From assembly GCA_035763805.1 (NCBI GenBank), contig DASUAL010000069.1, positions 16,811 through 80,810 of the forward strand: a DNA stretch of 64,000 nucleotides, in the 5' to 3' direction. Positions 42,378 through 50,590 of this stretch are shown here, piece after piece; the first letter of the stretch is position 1, and each line of letters starts with the position of its first letter. The position numbers and the translations under genes were made by a program. Source of the DNA: DASUAL01 sp035763805 (GTDB lineage Bacteria > Gemmatimonadota > Gemmatimonadetes > Gemmatimonadales > GWC2-71-9). Under the pieces are notes generated by a model. That model saw only the letters and a list, made by a program, of their open reading frames with translations, ran no database searches and was not told the DNA's origin.

Positions 42378-43762
42378 GCGATCCCAGCGAAGCGCTCGCG
42401 AGCGCCAAGGCGGCGGCCGACCGCATCGTCAAGACCAAGCGACTGAATGCCTGCCTCACACCCCTGAAAGAACTCCGGAAGTCGCTCGATCAGCAGGCGA
42501 GGGCCGCGCACCCCTCGGGCGTCCTCTACGGGATGCCGGTCGCGGTGAAGGACAACATCTGCACCCTCGAGTTCACCGCGACATGCGGCTCGAGGATCCT
42601 CGAGGGCTACCGCTCGCCCTACGACGCCACCGCGATCGCCAAACTCAAGGCGGCCGGCGCCCTCATCGCGGGCAAGACGAACTGCGACGAGTTCGCCATG
42701 GGCTCCTCGACGGAGCACTCGGCGTACGGCCGGGCCGTGCACCCGTTCGAGAAGACACGGGTGCCCGGCGGCTCCTCAGGGGGGTCGGCCGCGCTCGTCG
42801 CGGCGGGTGCCGTGCCGGCCGCGCTCGGCTCGGAGACCGGCGGCTCGGTACGCCAGCCGGCGTCGTTCTGCGGGGTCGTGGGGATCAAGCCGACCTACGG
42901 CCGGGTCAGCCGCTACGGTCTTGTGGCGTTCGGCTCCTCGCTCGACCAGATCGGCGTCCTGGGGCGCAGCGTCCACGACGCGGCGCGGGTGCTGTCGGTG
43001 ATCAGCGGGCGCGACCCGAAGGACTCGACCTGCGAGGACCGCGATTCGCTGCGCCTCCCGACGGTGCCGGAGTCGCTGCAGGGGTTCGTGATCGGCGTTC
43101 CGAAGGAGTACTTTCCGGCCGACCTCGATCCGGCGGTACGACGGGCATGCGACCGGGCGATCCGGCTGCTCAAGGAGCTTGGCGCGGCTGTGCGCGAGGT
43201 GTCGCTGCCGCATACGCCCTTCGCAGTGGCCACGTACTACATCATCGCGCCCGCCGAGGCGTCGTCCAACCTGGCGCGCTATGACGGCGCCCGCTATGGC
43301 CCTCGCTTCGACGGCGCGCTCGACGTGCGGGCGCTGTACAGGAAGACTCGGGGCGAGGGGTTCGGCCCCGAGGTGCGGCGGCGCATCCTGGTGGGCACCT
43401 ACGTGCTGTCCTCGGGCTACTACGATGCCTACTACCGCAAGGCGCAGCAGATGCGCGCGCTGATCGCGCAGGATTTCCGGAACGCGTTCGATCGCGGCGT
43501 GGACCTCCTGTTCACGCCCACCACGCCGACCCCGGCCTTCAAGGCGGGGGAGAAGCTGGGCGATCCCGTCGCGATGTACCTCTCGGACATCTTCACGGTA
43601 ACGGCCAACCTCGCCGGGCTCCCCGCGATGTCCATCCCCATCGGGCGGATCAAGGGTCTGCCGATCGGTGGCCAGTTCATCGGCCAGGCGTTTCTCGAAG
43701 ACGAGATGATCGAGGCGGCTTACGCGCTCGAGCGGGTCGTGCCCGCGACCGAGGAGGCGTGA
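42374..43762 (+). CDS. gatA: Asp-tRNA(Asn)/Glu-tRNA(Gln) amidotransferase subunit A
   Basis: A 462-residue amidase that releases ammonia from glutamine. The Ser-Ser-Lys triad is present: Lys in AVKDNICT, the Gly/Ser loop PGGSSGGSAALVAAG and the nucleophile in GSETGGSVRQPASFCG. The GTG overlaps the gatC stop, and its own TGA shares a base with the gatB ATG. This indicates that the organism lacks at least one of GlnRS or AsnRS, or uses the indirect route. Confidence 0.97.
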   Translation: MSDPSEALASAKAAADRIVKTKRLNACLTPLKELRKSLDQQARAAHPSGVLYGMPVAVKDNICTLEFTATCGSRILEGYRSPYDATAIAKLKAAGALIAGKTNCDEFAMGSSTEHSAYGRAVHPFEKTRVPGGSSGGSAALVAAGAVPAALGSETGGSVRQPASFCGVVGIKPTYGRVSRYGLVAFGSSLDQIGVLGRSVHDAARVLSVISGRDPKDSTCEDRDSLRLPTVPESLQGFVIGVPKEYFPADLDPAVRRACDRAIRLLKELGAAVREVSLPHTPFAVATYYIIAPAEASSNLARYDGARYGPRFDGALDVRALYRKTRGEGFGPEVRRRILVGTYVLSSGYYDAYYRKAQQMRALIAQDFRNAFDRGVDLLFTPTTPTPAFKAGEKLGDPVAMYLSDIFTVTANLAGLPAMSIPIGRIKGLPIGGQFIGQAFLEDEMIEAAYALERVVPATEEA

Positions 43763-45201
43763 TGGCGGCCGCCGGCGGGCGTTGGGAGACGGTCATCGGC
43801 CTCGAGACGCACGTCCAGCTGCGTACGGCGTCGAAGATGTTCTGTGGTTGCTCTGCCGCGTTCGGCGCGTCGCCCAACACGAACGTGTGTCCGGTGTGCA
43901 TGGGGCTGCCGGGGGCGCTTCCGGTCCCGAACGAGCAGGCCCTGAAGCACGCGGTCCGAGCGGCTCTCGCCCTGGGGTGTACGGTGCACCCCCGCAGCAT
44001 CTTCGCGCGCAAGAACTACTTCTATCCGGACCTGCCGAAGGGCTACCAGATCTCGCAGTTCGAGCTCCCGCTCGCGACGAACGGGTCGCTTTCGTACCTG
44101 TCGCCCGACCGGGGGATCGCGACCGCGACCATCGTACGCCTCCATGTGGAGGAAGACGCGGGGAAGTCGCTGCACGACCGGTTCCCCAGGGAGACGGCGA
44201 TCGACTTGAACCGCTGCGGCGTGCCGTTGATCGAGATCGTCACCGGGCCCGATTTCCGCTCGCCGCAGGAGGCGCGCTCGTACCTCCAGACGTTGAAGCA
44301 GGTGCTCGAGTACGCCGGTGTCTCGGACTGCGACATGGAGAAGGGGAGCCTGCGCGTGGACGCCAACGTGTCGGTGCGGCGAGCCGGCGAGAGCGCGCTC
44401 GGCACCAAGACCGAGGTGAAGAACATCAACTCCTTCGCCTACGTCGAGAAGGCGCTCACCGTGGAGCGGGACCGGCAGATCGCCGTGCTCGACGGCGGGG
44501 GCGCCGTGGAGCAGCAAACGCTGCTCTACGACGCCAAGACGAACGGCGTGCGGCCTCAACGCACCAAGGAAGAGAGCCACGACTACCGATACTTCCCGGA
44601 TCCGGATTTGCCGCCGCTCGTGCTCTCGGAGGCGTTCATTGCGGACCAGCAGGCGCAGCTCCCGGAGCTGCCGGCGAAGAAACGGGAGCGGTTCGTGGCT
44701 CAGTACGCCCTCTCGGTGACCGACGCGGCCGTGCTCACGGCCGATCGGGCCGTGGCGGATTACTACGAGGCGGTCGTGCACGCCCCAGCGGATTTCAAGG
44801 CGGCGGCGAACTGGGTGATGACCGAGGTGCTCGGCGACGCGAAGGACCATCAGGGGCAACTCCGCGTGCCGCCCGAGTCGCTGGCCCGCCTGATCGCGCT
44901 GGTGCAGGGCGGCACGCTGAGCCACCAGGCGGCGAAGCGCGTGTTCACGGAGGTGGCGGAGCGGGGCGGTGAGCCGCGCACGGTCGCCGAGGCGCTCGGC
45001 CTCACCCAGGTGGCCGATCGGGGCATGGTGACGGGATGGGTGAGCGAAGTGTTAGGCGCTTACACGACCGAGGTCACGCGCTACAAGAACGGCGAAAGGA
45101 AGCTCCTGCAGTTCTTCGTCGGGCAGGTGATGAAGCGCTCAGGCGGCAAGGCGGACCCGAAGCTCACGCAGCGCGTGCTCGAGGAAAAGCTGGCGCCCTA
45201 A
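43762..45201 (+). CDS. gatB: Asp-tRNA(Asn)/Glu-tRNA(Gln) amidotransferase subunit B
   Basis: A 479-residue kinase-like subunit that activates the tRNA-bound Glu or Asp. The conserved ETHVQLRTASKMFC, CPVCMGLPGALPVPN, KNYFYPDLPKGYQISQ and ESHDYRYFPDPDLPPL blocks are present, and the C-terminal YqeY-like tail is complete. ATG 43762 is used; a GTG one codon earlier is equally possible. Its TAA overlaps the TAG of the opposed phospholipase-like gene by two bases. Confidence 0.97.
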   Translation: MAAAGGRWETVIGLETHVQLRTASKMFCGCSAAFGASPNTNVCPVCMGLPGALPVPNEQALKHAVRAALALGCTVHPRSIFARKNYFYPDLPKGYQISQFELPLATNGSLSYLSPDRGIATATIVRLHVEEDAGKSLHDRFPRETAIDLNRCGVPLIEIVTGPDFRSPQEARSYLQTLKQVLEYAGVSDCDMEKGSLRVDANVSVRRAGESALGTKTEVKNINSFAYVEKALTVERDRQIAVLDGGGAVEQQTLLYDAKTNGVRPQRTKEESHDYRYFPDPDLPPLVLSEAFIADQQAQLPELPAKKRERFVAQYALSVTDAAVLTADRAVADYYEAVVHAPADFKAAANWVMTEVLGDAKDHQGQLRVPPESLARLIALVQGGTLSHQAAKRVFTEVAERGGEPRTVAEALGLTQVADRGMVTGWVSEVLGAYTTEVTRYKNGERKLLQFFVGQVMKRSGGKADPKLTQRVLEEKLAP

Positions 45202-46130
45202 CGCGTTCCGCCGTTGCCTTTGTCTCGATCCCGCCAGGGGCGCTGGGCCATGGACGCCCGCCAGTAGTCGAGCGCCGGGCTGGGCAGCCCGAAATGCTCC
45301 TCGGCCGTGGCCTGCATCCGCTCGGGCTCCACGCGGCCGCCCTCGTGCAGTGCCTGACGGCGCATGTGCTTCGCGAGCTTCAAGGCCTTTCCGCCGGCGG
45401 GGTCGAGCCGCCGCGCGGCAGCGTCCTGCTCGCCGAGCATCTCCATCACGTACTCGAACGCCACCGCCATGTGGCGCTCCACGTCCTCGTTGGGCAGGTC
45501 CCAGCGGGTGTTCACGAGCATCAGCTGGAACGCCCAGCGCCAGCTCTCGCTCTCGGTGAGATGGACCATCCCGCGGAACAGCCGCCGGCTGGTGCGGACG
45601 CTGAACAGGGTGGGCGAGATGATGGTGTCGAGGTGCGTGTCGCTCGGCGTGTGGTCCTGCAGGATCAGCTCCTTCGCCTCCTTCGCGTACGCGTCGCCCA
45701 GGTGGGTCTCGAAGCGGCTCTCCCAGTAGCTGTGGCCCAGCGCCGCCGTGCTGGACGTGAGCACCAGCTGGCGCGGCACGAAGAAGTTGTGCGCCACCGT
45801 ATCGGCGGCCAGGTGCGAGAGATAGCCCAGGCCGAAAGCGCGCAGCGGGTCCGTCGGGGCGAGGTCGAAGATCTCCTGGCCGACGTGCCACGCATGGCAG
45901 TGCCGCCCCACCGGCGCATACTTCTTCGCGATCGACGTGTCGGCCGCGATGTTGCCGTACAGGAAGTCGTAGGGGAACGCCCGCAACAGGTCCGCGACGG
46001 CGCCCGGCAGCTGGTGCAGGTTGGCGAGCACCGACTCGGCGAGGTAGATGTGCGTGCCCGGGGTCCATGCGTGGGCGACGGTGGGAAGGAGGGCGATCCC
46101 GAGGAGTGCCGCCGCCGCCGCGGCCAGCAC
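45198..46130 (-). CDS. Secreted zinc-dependent phospholipase C-like protein
   Basis: A protein of about 310 residues with a signal peptide (LAAAAAALLGIALLPTVAHA). The mature protein begins WTPGTHIYLAE, the usual Trp-x-x-x-x-His start of the zinc-dependent phospholipase C / S1 nuclease-like fold, and contains GYLSHLAADTVAHNFF with metal-ligand His and Asp residues. The substrate is unknown. GTG 46130 is preferred since it gives a clean signal peptide; a GTG at 46181 would overlap the upstream gene by 40 bases. It is the last gene of a minus-strand operon with an antiporter and a DUF948-like protein. Confidence 0.8.
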   Translation of the reverse strand: MLAAAAAALLGIALLPTVAHAWTPGTHIYLAESVLANLHQLPGAVADLLRAFPYDFLYGNIAADTSIAKKYAPVGRHCHAWHVGQEIFDLAPTDPLRAFGLGYLSHLAADTVAHNFFVPRQLVLTSSTAALGHSYWESRFETHLGDAYAKEAKELILQDHTPSDTHLDTIISPTLFSVRTSRRLFRGMVHLTESESWRWAFQLMLVNTRWDLPNEDVERHMAVAFEYVMEMLGEQDAAARRLDPAGGKALKLAKHMRRQALHEGGRVEPERMQATAEEHFGLPSPALDYWRASMAQRPWRDRDKGNGGTR

Positions 46131-46141
46131 GTGCGTCGCTT

Positions 46142-46555
46142 TCAGCGCTTCCTCCGGCGCTTCAGCGCCCGGCGCCCCCACTCGAGAACGGCGAGGCCGC
46201 GGCGCACGTTGCGGAGCGTCGCTGCGACGTCGAGCGCAGTCGTCTCTACCTCGTCCTGCACCACCTCGAACAGGGCATCGAGGTCGGCGAGCCGTTCCTC
46301 AGCGGCATCCGCGGCCTTGAGGATGCGGGTCCGCAGCTCGCGCGACGTCCCCACCAAGCCGTCGGCTTCGGCGCGAATCGTCGCAACGAGCTGCCGCACG
46401 TCGCCCAGGGCGGGTCCGGCCAAGCCTTCGAGCACGCGGAGGGACGTTCGCAGTGCGTGTACCGCGATCACGGAGGACAGCGCGATCGCGATCGCCGCGA
46501 GAGCCAGGATCGCGAGCGAAATCCCCGTCACCACCGCCACCCATGTCGGGATCAT
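46142..46555 (-). CDS. DUF948-like membrane-anchored coiled-coil protein
   Basis: 137 residues. One N-terminal membrane helix (VVTGISLAILALAAIAIALSS) is followed by a ~90-residue helical, coiled-coil-like region with heptad spacing (LVATIRAEADGLVGTSRELRTRI...) and a basic end, KRRRKR. This is the layout of DUF948 proteins, whose function is unknown. It is 3 bases after the antiporter gene and 11 bases before the phospholipase-like gene. Confidence 0.7.
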   Translation of the reverse strand: MIPTWVAVVTGISLAILALAAIAIALSSVIAVHALRTSLRVLEGLAGPALGDVRQLVATIRAEADGLVGTSRELRTRILKAADAAEERLADLDALFEVVQDEVETTALDVAATLRNVRRGLAVLEWGRRALKRRRKR

Positions 46556-46558
46556 TGA

Positions 46559-47824
46559 TCAGTCTGCCGGAGCGTTCGAGGTAAGCTCGGGGCCGGTGGC
46601 AGCGGGTGTCAACCGCGCCGCGCCGGGCCGGAGCGCAAGCTGCATGAGGGACGGCGCCGCGAGCTGCGACACCGCCACGGCCAAGACGATCGTCGTGAGC
46701 ACGCCGCCGCCGCCGCCGCGACTCTCCGGCCGGCCACCGTACATGATGAAGTAGTTTATCCCCAGCGCCATGGCCGCGCCGCCCTGCGCCACCGTCGCCA
46801 GCCCGACGTGCGGCGGCACGTCGGTGATCTTGAGGGCGAGCTGGCCGTAGCGCACGCTCGCCCAGCGCGCCGCCACCCGGAGCGCCGCGAGCAGCGGGAC
46901 CGCTACGAACACCCAGGCCGTCGGCAGCGTGAGCAACGCGCCCGCGACCACGAGAAAAACCGCGTAGATCGGATGCTCCCAATCCGTGAGCAGCTGGCGC
47001 ACCTGTCGCCGCCACGGCGATCGGTTCACGATCACCACGGCCGCGAGCGCGCACACCACGAACGGCGACACGTCGGCCGCGTAGCCGATCCCCGCCCCGA
47101 AGAGCAGGGTCCCGAGCAGGGCGAACCCGAGATCTTCGGGCGCGGGCCGGAGCCGTGTGAGGCTCAAGAACAGCAGGCCGACGAGCGCGCCACTCCCGAT
47201 GGCGAAGGCGATCCAGTACGCCCACCCCAACTCTCCGTGGCGCGCGAGCGCATGCGGCCGATAGAGCGCGAGCAGGACCGTCACGAGGAGCGCGCCGCAG
47301 GCCGTTTCGAGCGCCGCCGCCAGGCTGAACACCTGCGCCACACTGCGCCGAATCCCGAGCGTCCGGGCCACGAGGGTCACCGCTTGCGGGCCCGAGACCG
47401 CGGCTACCGCAGCGAGCGTCAGCACCGCCGGGACCTGCGGGACCCAGGCGGCACCGAGGGCGGGGGTCAGGCGCGTGAGCAGCCAGGCGCCCGCCCCGAC
47501 GGTCAGGGCCGTGGCCCCGGCGGAGGTGAGCGCTAGGAGCGAGACGCCGCGCGGGATGCGCCGCACGTAACGCCATTCGAAGCGCGCGCCGAGCGTGGCG
47601 CCGATCCAGCCGATCGCGAGCGCGGTGACGGGCGCGAGCGCTCGGAGCACCGGCCGGTTGATGAGGTCGATCCCCGGGCCAAGCACGAGCCCCAGCAGCA
47701 CCAGTGGCCCACCGGCGGCGAGGATGAGATCGAGGCTGAGGGGATGGCGTGCCGGAAAGCGTGGCAGCCGCGTCGCGAGCAGACCCACGACGGCGAGGAG
47801 CCCGAGCGCAAGGACAGGATTCAC
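46559..47824 (-). CDS. Cation/proton antiporter-like membrane protein
   Basis: About 421 residues and 11-12 hydrophobic helices. The overall look (LSLDLILAAGGPLVLLGLVLGPG, VLTLAAVAAVSGPQAVTLVARTLG, FLVVAGALLTLPTAWVF) resembles CPA-type Na+/H+ exchangers, including a motif like ...GPQA.. in the fifth helix region. A central Asp-Asp or Asn-Asp pair is not obvious, so the ion is uncertain. The GTG at 47824 was chosen; a TTG at 47860 would add 12 polar residues and overlap the murA promoter. The gene is divergent from murA. Confidence 0.65.
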   Translation of the reverse strand: MNPVLALGLLAVVGLLATRLPRFPARHPLSLDLILAAGGPLVLLGLVLGPGIDLINRPVLRALAPVTALAIGWIGATLGARFEWRYVRRIPRGVSLLALTSAGATALTVGAGAWLLTRLTPALGAAWVPQVPAVLTLAAVAAVSGPQAVTLVARTLGIRRSVAQVFSLAAALETACGALLVTVLLALYRPHALARHGELGWAYWIAFAIGSGALVGLLFLSLTRLRPAPEDLGFALLGTLLFGAGIGYAADVSPFVVCALAAVVIVNRSPWRRQVRQLLTDWEHPIYAVFLVVAGALLTLPTAWVFVAVPLLAALRVAARWASVRYGQLALKITDVPPHVGLATVAQGGAAMALGINYFIMYGGRPESRGGGGGVLTTIVLAVAVSQLAAPSLMQLALRPGAARLTPAATGPELTSNAPAD

Positions 47825-47845
47825 GTGGCGTACATTCGCGAACGC

Positions 47846-47875
47846 TTGACGGAAGCGCAAGCCGCGCCATAGCTT
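47846..47875 (+). promoter_or_regulatory. Promoter of murA (leaderless type)
   Basis: TTGACG (47846-47851), an 18-base spacer and TAGCTT (47870-47875). The murA ATG follows after 9 bases without a Shine-Dalgarno sequence. Confidence 0.7.
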
Positions 47876-47884
47876 GCCTCACCC

Positions 47885-49180
47885 ATGCCTGCCTCCTTCT
47901 GCGTCACGGGCGGTCGCCCGCTGAAAGGCACCATCCGCCCGGCTGGCAACAAGAACGCGGCGCTTCCCATCCTCGCGGCCACCTTGCTCGCCGACGGGCC
48001 CTGCACCATCGACAACGTCCCCCACATCCGTGATGTGGAGACGATGCTCGAGCTGCTCGCCCATCTCGGGGCGGCGGTGCACTGGACCGGGCCGAACAGC
48101 GTCGCGGTGGACGCGACGCGTGCTGAGCCGCGCGAGCTCGATCCCAAGCTGTGCGCGCGCATCCGCGCGTCGATCCTGCTCGCCGGACCGATGCTCGCGC
48201 GCTTCGGCCGGGTGAACCTCCCGCCGCCGGGGGGGGACGTGATCGGGCGACGCCGCGTGGACACGCACTTCTTGGCCCTCGAGCGGCTGGGTGCGGAGAT
48301 CACGGTCGGCGCGGCGTACAAGCTCGAGGCCAAGCACCTCGGCGCGGCGGACATCTTCCTCGATGAGCCGAGCGTCACCGCCACCGAGAATGCGCTGATG
48401 GCCGCCGTCGCAGCGCGGGGCACTACCGTGCTCCGCAACGCCGCCTCCGAGCCGCACGTGCAGGACCTCGCGCGCTTCCTCGCCGCCCTCGGCGTCGGCA
48501 TCGACGGGATCGGCACCAACACCCTCACCGTGGCGGGCGGCACCCCGGTCACCGGCGGGTCATTCGCCATCGGGCCCGACCACATCGAGATCGGCTCCTT
48601 CATGGGGCTCGCGGCCGTGACGAACGGCGCGGTGACGATCGACGGGGTGCGGAACGACGACCTCCGCGCCACGCTCATGGCTTTCGAGCGGCTCGGCGTC
48701 CGGCCGCGCCTCGACGGCGCGAAGCTCGTCATCGACGCTGATCAGGAGCGCCGCATCCGCCCCGACTTGGGCGGCCACGTCCCCAAATTGGAGGACGGCC
48801 CCTGGCCCGCGTTCCCCGCGGACCTGATGTCCATCGCCATCGTCGTCGCTTCGCAATGCGAGGGGCTGCTGCTCGTGTTCGAGAAGCTGTTCGAGTCGCG
48901 ACTCTTCTTCGTCGACAAGCTGATCGGGATGGGCGCGCGTATCGTGCTGTGCGACCCCCACCGGGCGGTCATCGCGGGGCCCTCGCCGCTCCGCGGCCAG
49001 GTGGTGGAGAGCCCGGACATCCGGGCCGGGATGGCGATGCTGCTGGCGGCGCTCGCCGCACAGGGTGACTCCGTCATCCACAACATCGGGCAGATCGAGC
49101 GCGGCTACGAGCGCATCGACGAGCGGCTGCGGGCGCTGGGGGCGCAGATCGAGAGAATCGACGGACGTACAGGCGGATAG
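47885..49180 (+). CDS. murA: UDP-N-acetylglucosamine 1-carboxyvinyltransferase with Asp in the active-site loop
   Basis: First committed step of peptidoglycan synthesis, adding enolpyruvate to UDP-GlcNAc. It has 431 residues. The N-terminal RPAGNKNAALPILAATLLADGP, and the two inside-out alpha/beta domains, are complete. In the catalytic loop the usual GGCxIGxRPVDxH reads GGDVIGRRRVDTHF, so the Cys attacked by fosfomycin is Asp118 (codon GAC at 48236). MurA enzymes with Asp here (for example in mycobacteria and chlamydiae) are active and fosfomycin-insensitive. The last codons and the TAG lie in the left arm of repeat element D. Confidence 0.96.
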   Translation: MPASFCVTGGRPLKGTIRPAGNKNAALPILAATLLADGPCTIDNVPHIRDVETMLELLAHLGAAVHWTGPNSVAVDATRAEPRELDPKLCARIRASILLAGPMLARFGRVNLPPPGGDVIGRRRVDTHFLALERLGAEITVGAAYKLEAKHLGAADIFLDEPSVTATENALMAAVAARGTTVLRNAASEPHVQDLARFLAALGVGIDGIGTNTLTVAGGTPVTGGSFAIGPDHIEIGSFMGLAAVTNGAVTIDGVRNDDLRATLMAFERLGVRPRLDGAKLVIDADQERRIRPDLGGHVPKLEDGPWPAFPADLMSIAIVVASQCEGLLLVFEKLFESRLFFVDKLIGMGARIVLCDPHRAVIAGPSPLRGQVVESPDIRAGMAMLLAALAAQGDSVIHNIGQIERGYERIDERLRALGAQIERIDGRTGG

Positions 49181-49268
49181 GCGGATAGCGATGCCCGGGG
49201 TCCCCAGCGCATCACAGCCGGAGTCGGGTGGGGAAAGCGATCCGGCTATCCGGCTATCCGGCTATCCG
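49174..49268 (+). repeat. GCGGATAG / GCTATCCG inverted-repeat element (element D)
   Basis: The left arm 49174-49189 (CGGATAGGCGGATAGC) pairs with 49253-49268 at 15 of 16 positions. The right side holds three perfect CCGGCTAT copies (49242-49265). It covers the murA stop, the pgeF ATG and the first ~25 codons of pgeF. Confidence 0.8.
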
Positions 49269-50033
49269 ACCCTCCGCGAGCAGCCGGTAGGCAACCCCAG
49301 TGTCCCGCGGGTGGAGTTGCGCGAGTGGGCCGAGCGCTACCGCGTGGTCGCGGGCATCACCACCCGCGGGCGCGGGTTCTCGCTCGGGCTGTGGAGCGAG
49401 GAGAACGTGGGGCAGGTGATGACCCGGTGGCGCGCGTTCCGCGCCGCGTTCCACACCGCCTTCCCCACCGTGGTCCTGAGCCACCAGGTGCATGGGACGG
49501 TCGTGCAGTGGCACCGCCAGGGAAGCGAGGGCTGGCTGATGCTCGACGGCGTTGACGGTCACGCCACGAGCACCCGCGGGGTCCTCCTCACGATCACCGT
49601 CGCCGACTGCGTCCCCATCTACCTCGTGGTGCCCCAGAAGCGCGTGGTGGCGCTGCTGCATGCGGGGTGGCGCGGGACGGCCGCGCGGATCCTCGAGCGC
49701 GGCGTGGAACTGTTGCACCGCGAGGCGCAGGTGCAACCATCAGACATGGTAATACATTGTGGCGTCAGCATTTGTGGGTCGTGCTATGAAGTAGGTTCTG
49801 AGGTCATCGAGCGGCTGACCCCGGGCCGGCGGCCCGGGGTCAGTCGACCGGCGGGTGCTCCGGGTCATGTGGACCTGCGGGAAGTCTTGGTTGGTCAGGC
49901 GAGCGAACTCGGCGTCAGGGAGGTGTCCGTCTCCCCGTGGTGCAGCGCGCATGACACCGACCAGTTCTACTCGCACCGTGCGTCGGGCGGGCGTGACGGG
50001 CGGATGGTCGCATACGTCGGCCTGCCTGCTTGA
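49191..50033 (+). CDS. pgeF: Peptidoglycan editing factor PgeF / polyphenol oxidase family
   Basis: 280 residues of the YfiH/LACC1 family; the E. coli member removes wrongly placed amino acids from peptidoglycan precursors, which fits a place next to murA. The metal/active-site residues are seen in LSHQVHG, VADCVPIYLV and LLHAGWRGTA, and CGVSICGSCYEVG is the family Cys block. The N-terminal ~40 residues are encoded by element D and are not conserved. A 13-base perfect hairpin (49815-49843) encodes an insertion just before GHVDLREVL. Codons 49740-49805 are AT-rich compared with the rest of the gene. Confidence 0.9.
   Translation: MPGVPSASQPESGGESDPAIRLSGYPTLREQPVGNPSVPRVELREWAERYRVVAGITTRGRGFSLGLWSEENVGQVMTRWRAFRAAFHTAFPTVVLSHQVHGTVVQWHRQGSEGWLMLDGVDGHATSTRGVLLTITVADCVPIYLVVPQKRVVALLHAGWRGTAARILERGVELLHREAQVQPSDMVIHCGVSICGSCYEVGSEVIERLTPGRRPGVSRPAGAPGHVDLREVLVGQASELGVREVSVSPWCSAHDTDQFYSHRASGGRDGRMVAYVGLPA
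49815..49843 (+). repeat. Perfect 13-base hairpin inside pgeF (element F)
   Basis: CTGACCCCGGGCC (49815-49827), a 3-base loop, and its exact complement (49831-49843). It encodes a Pro/Gly/Arg-rich insertion in a PgeF loop. No T tract follows, so it is not a terminator. Confidence 0.8.
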
Positions 50034-50057
50034 CAGCGGGCGTCCCCCGGATAGATT
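50030..50057 (+). promoter_or_regulatory. Promoter of the rimP-nusA-infB operon
   Basis: A consensus -35 TTGACA (50030-50035) overlaps the pgeF stop codon. A TAGATT -10 box (50052-50057) follows at 16 bases spacing. It predicts a start near 50064 and a ~37-base leader that carries a terminator hairpin. Confidence 0.68.
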
Positions 50058-50068
50058 TCCGGTCGGTG

Positions 50069-50100
50069 AAGCGGGCGAAGTTCGGCCCGCGCTTTTTTTT
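50069..50100 (+). terminator. Intrinsic terminator / attenuator abutting the rimP ATG
   Basis: GCGGGC (50071-50076) pairs with GCCCGC (50085-50090), or AAGCGGGC with GCCC..GCTT as a longer stem with a 2-base bulge. A T8 run (50093-50100) follows and touches the rimP ATG at 50101. It lies downstream of the rimP promoter, so it can control the operon by attenuation. It would also end murA-pgeF transcripts. Confidence 0.75.
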
Positions 50101-50577
50101 ATGCTCTCCGAGAGTCTTGTCGAGTCGTTTCGGGCCTGCCTGGCGGAATTGGGGCTCGAACTGGCCGACCTTCGCATCGGCGGCACGCCACACCGGCCGC
50201 TCGTTCAAGTGCGCATTGAATGGCCGCCGAGCGATCCCGAGCGGCGAGTCGCCGTCGACGACTGTGCGAGGGCGAGTCGGCACCTGGAGAGGTGGCTCGA
50301 CGCCGCCGGGCCACTCGGGTCGCGCTACGTGCTCGAGGTATCGAGCCCGGGAATCGAGCGGACGGTGCGCTGGCACCGCCACTGGGTCCGGTTCGTCGGT
50401 CGGGACGTGCAGGCGACGATCACGGGACTGGGCAGGGTGCGGGCCCGCATCGTGGCCGTGCCGGACGAGGAGACGGTCGTGCTCCAGCCCGTCGGGCGGG
50501 GGGGGGCGGGGGCGGCGGGCCCTCGGAGCGTTCGCTTGACCGACATCCGCGACGCGCGGCTGGCGGTGGATTGGTGA
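50101..50577 (+). CDS. rimP: Ribosome maturation factor RimP
   Basis: 158 residues, the 30S maturation factor that always precedes nusA. The typical SESLVESFRACLAELGLELADLRIGG start and GSRYVLEVSSPGIERTVR (residues ~78-95) are present. The ATG follows a T8 tract with no Shine-Dalgarno sequence. A G9 homopolymer (50498-50506) lies in the C-terminal SH3-like domain. nusA begins 13 bases after the stop. Confidence 0.94.
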   Translation: MLSESLVESFRACLAELGLELADLRIGGTPHRPLVQVRIEWPPSDPERRVAVDDCARASRHLERWLDAAGPLGSRYVLEVSSPGIERTVRWHRHWVRFVGRDVQATITGLGRVRARIVAVPDEETVVLQPVGRGGAGAAGPRSVRLTDIRDARLAVDW

Positions 50578-50590
50578 AAAGGACGGAGGA

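Noticed and set aside
47831..47860. Leaderless-type promoter for the antiporter on the minus strand
   Set aside because: TTGCGC-N18-AATGTA matches too poorly to call, although its spacing to GTG 47824 would fit.
49242..49268. Tandem repeats considered as a CRISPR array
   Set aside because: The units are 8 bases with no spacers. No array of 24-40 base repeats with regular spacers is seen anywhere in the window.
49757..49790. AT-rich patch in pgeF considered as an internal promoter
   Set aside because: TTGTGG and TATGAA are 22 bases apart, too far for a sigma-70 promoter, and no other pair fits.
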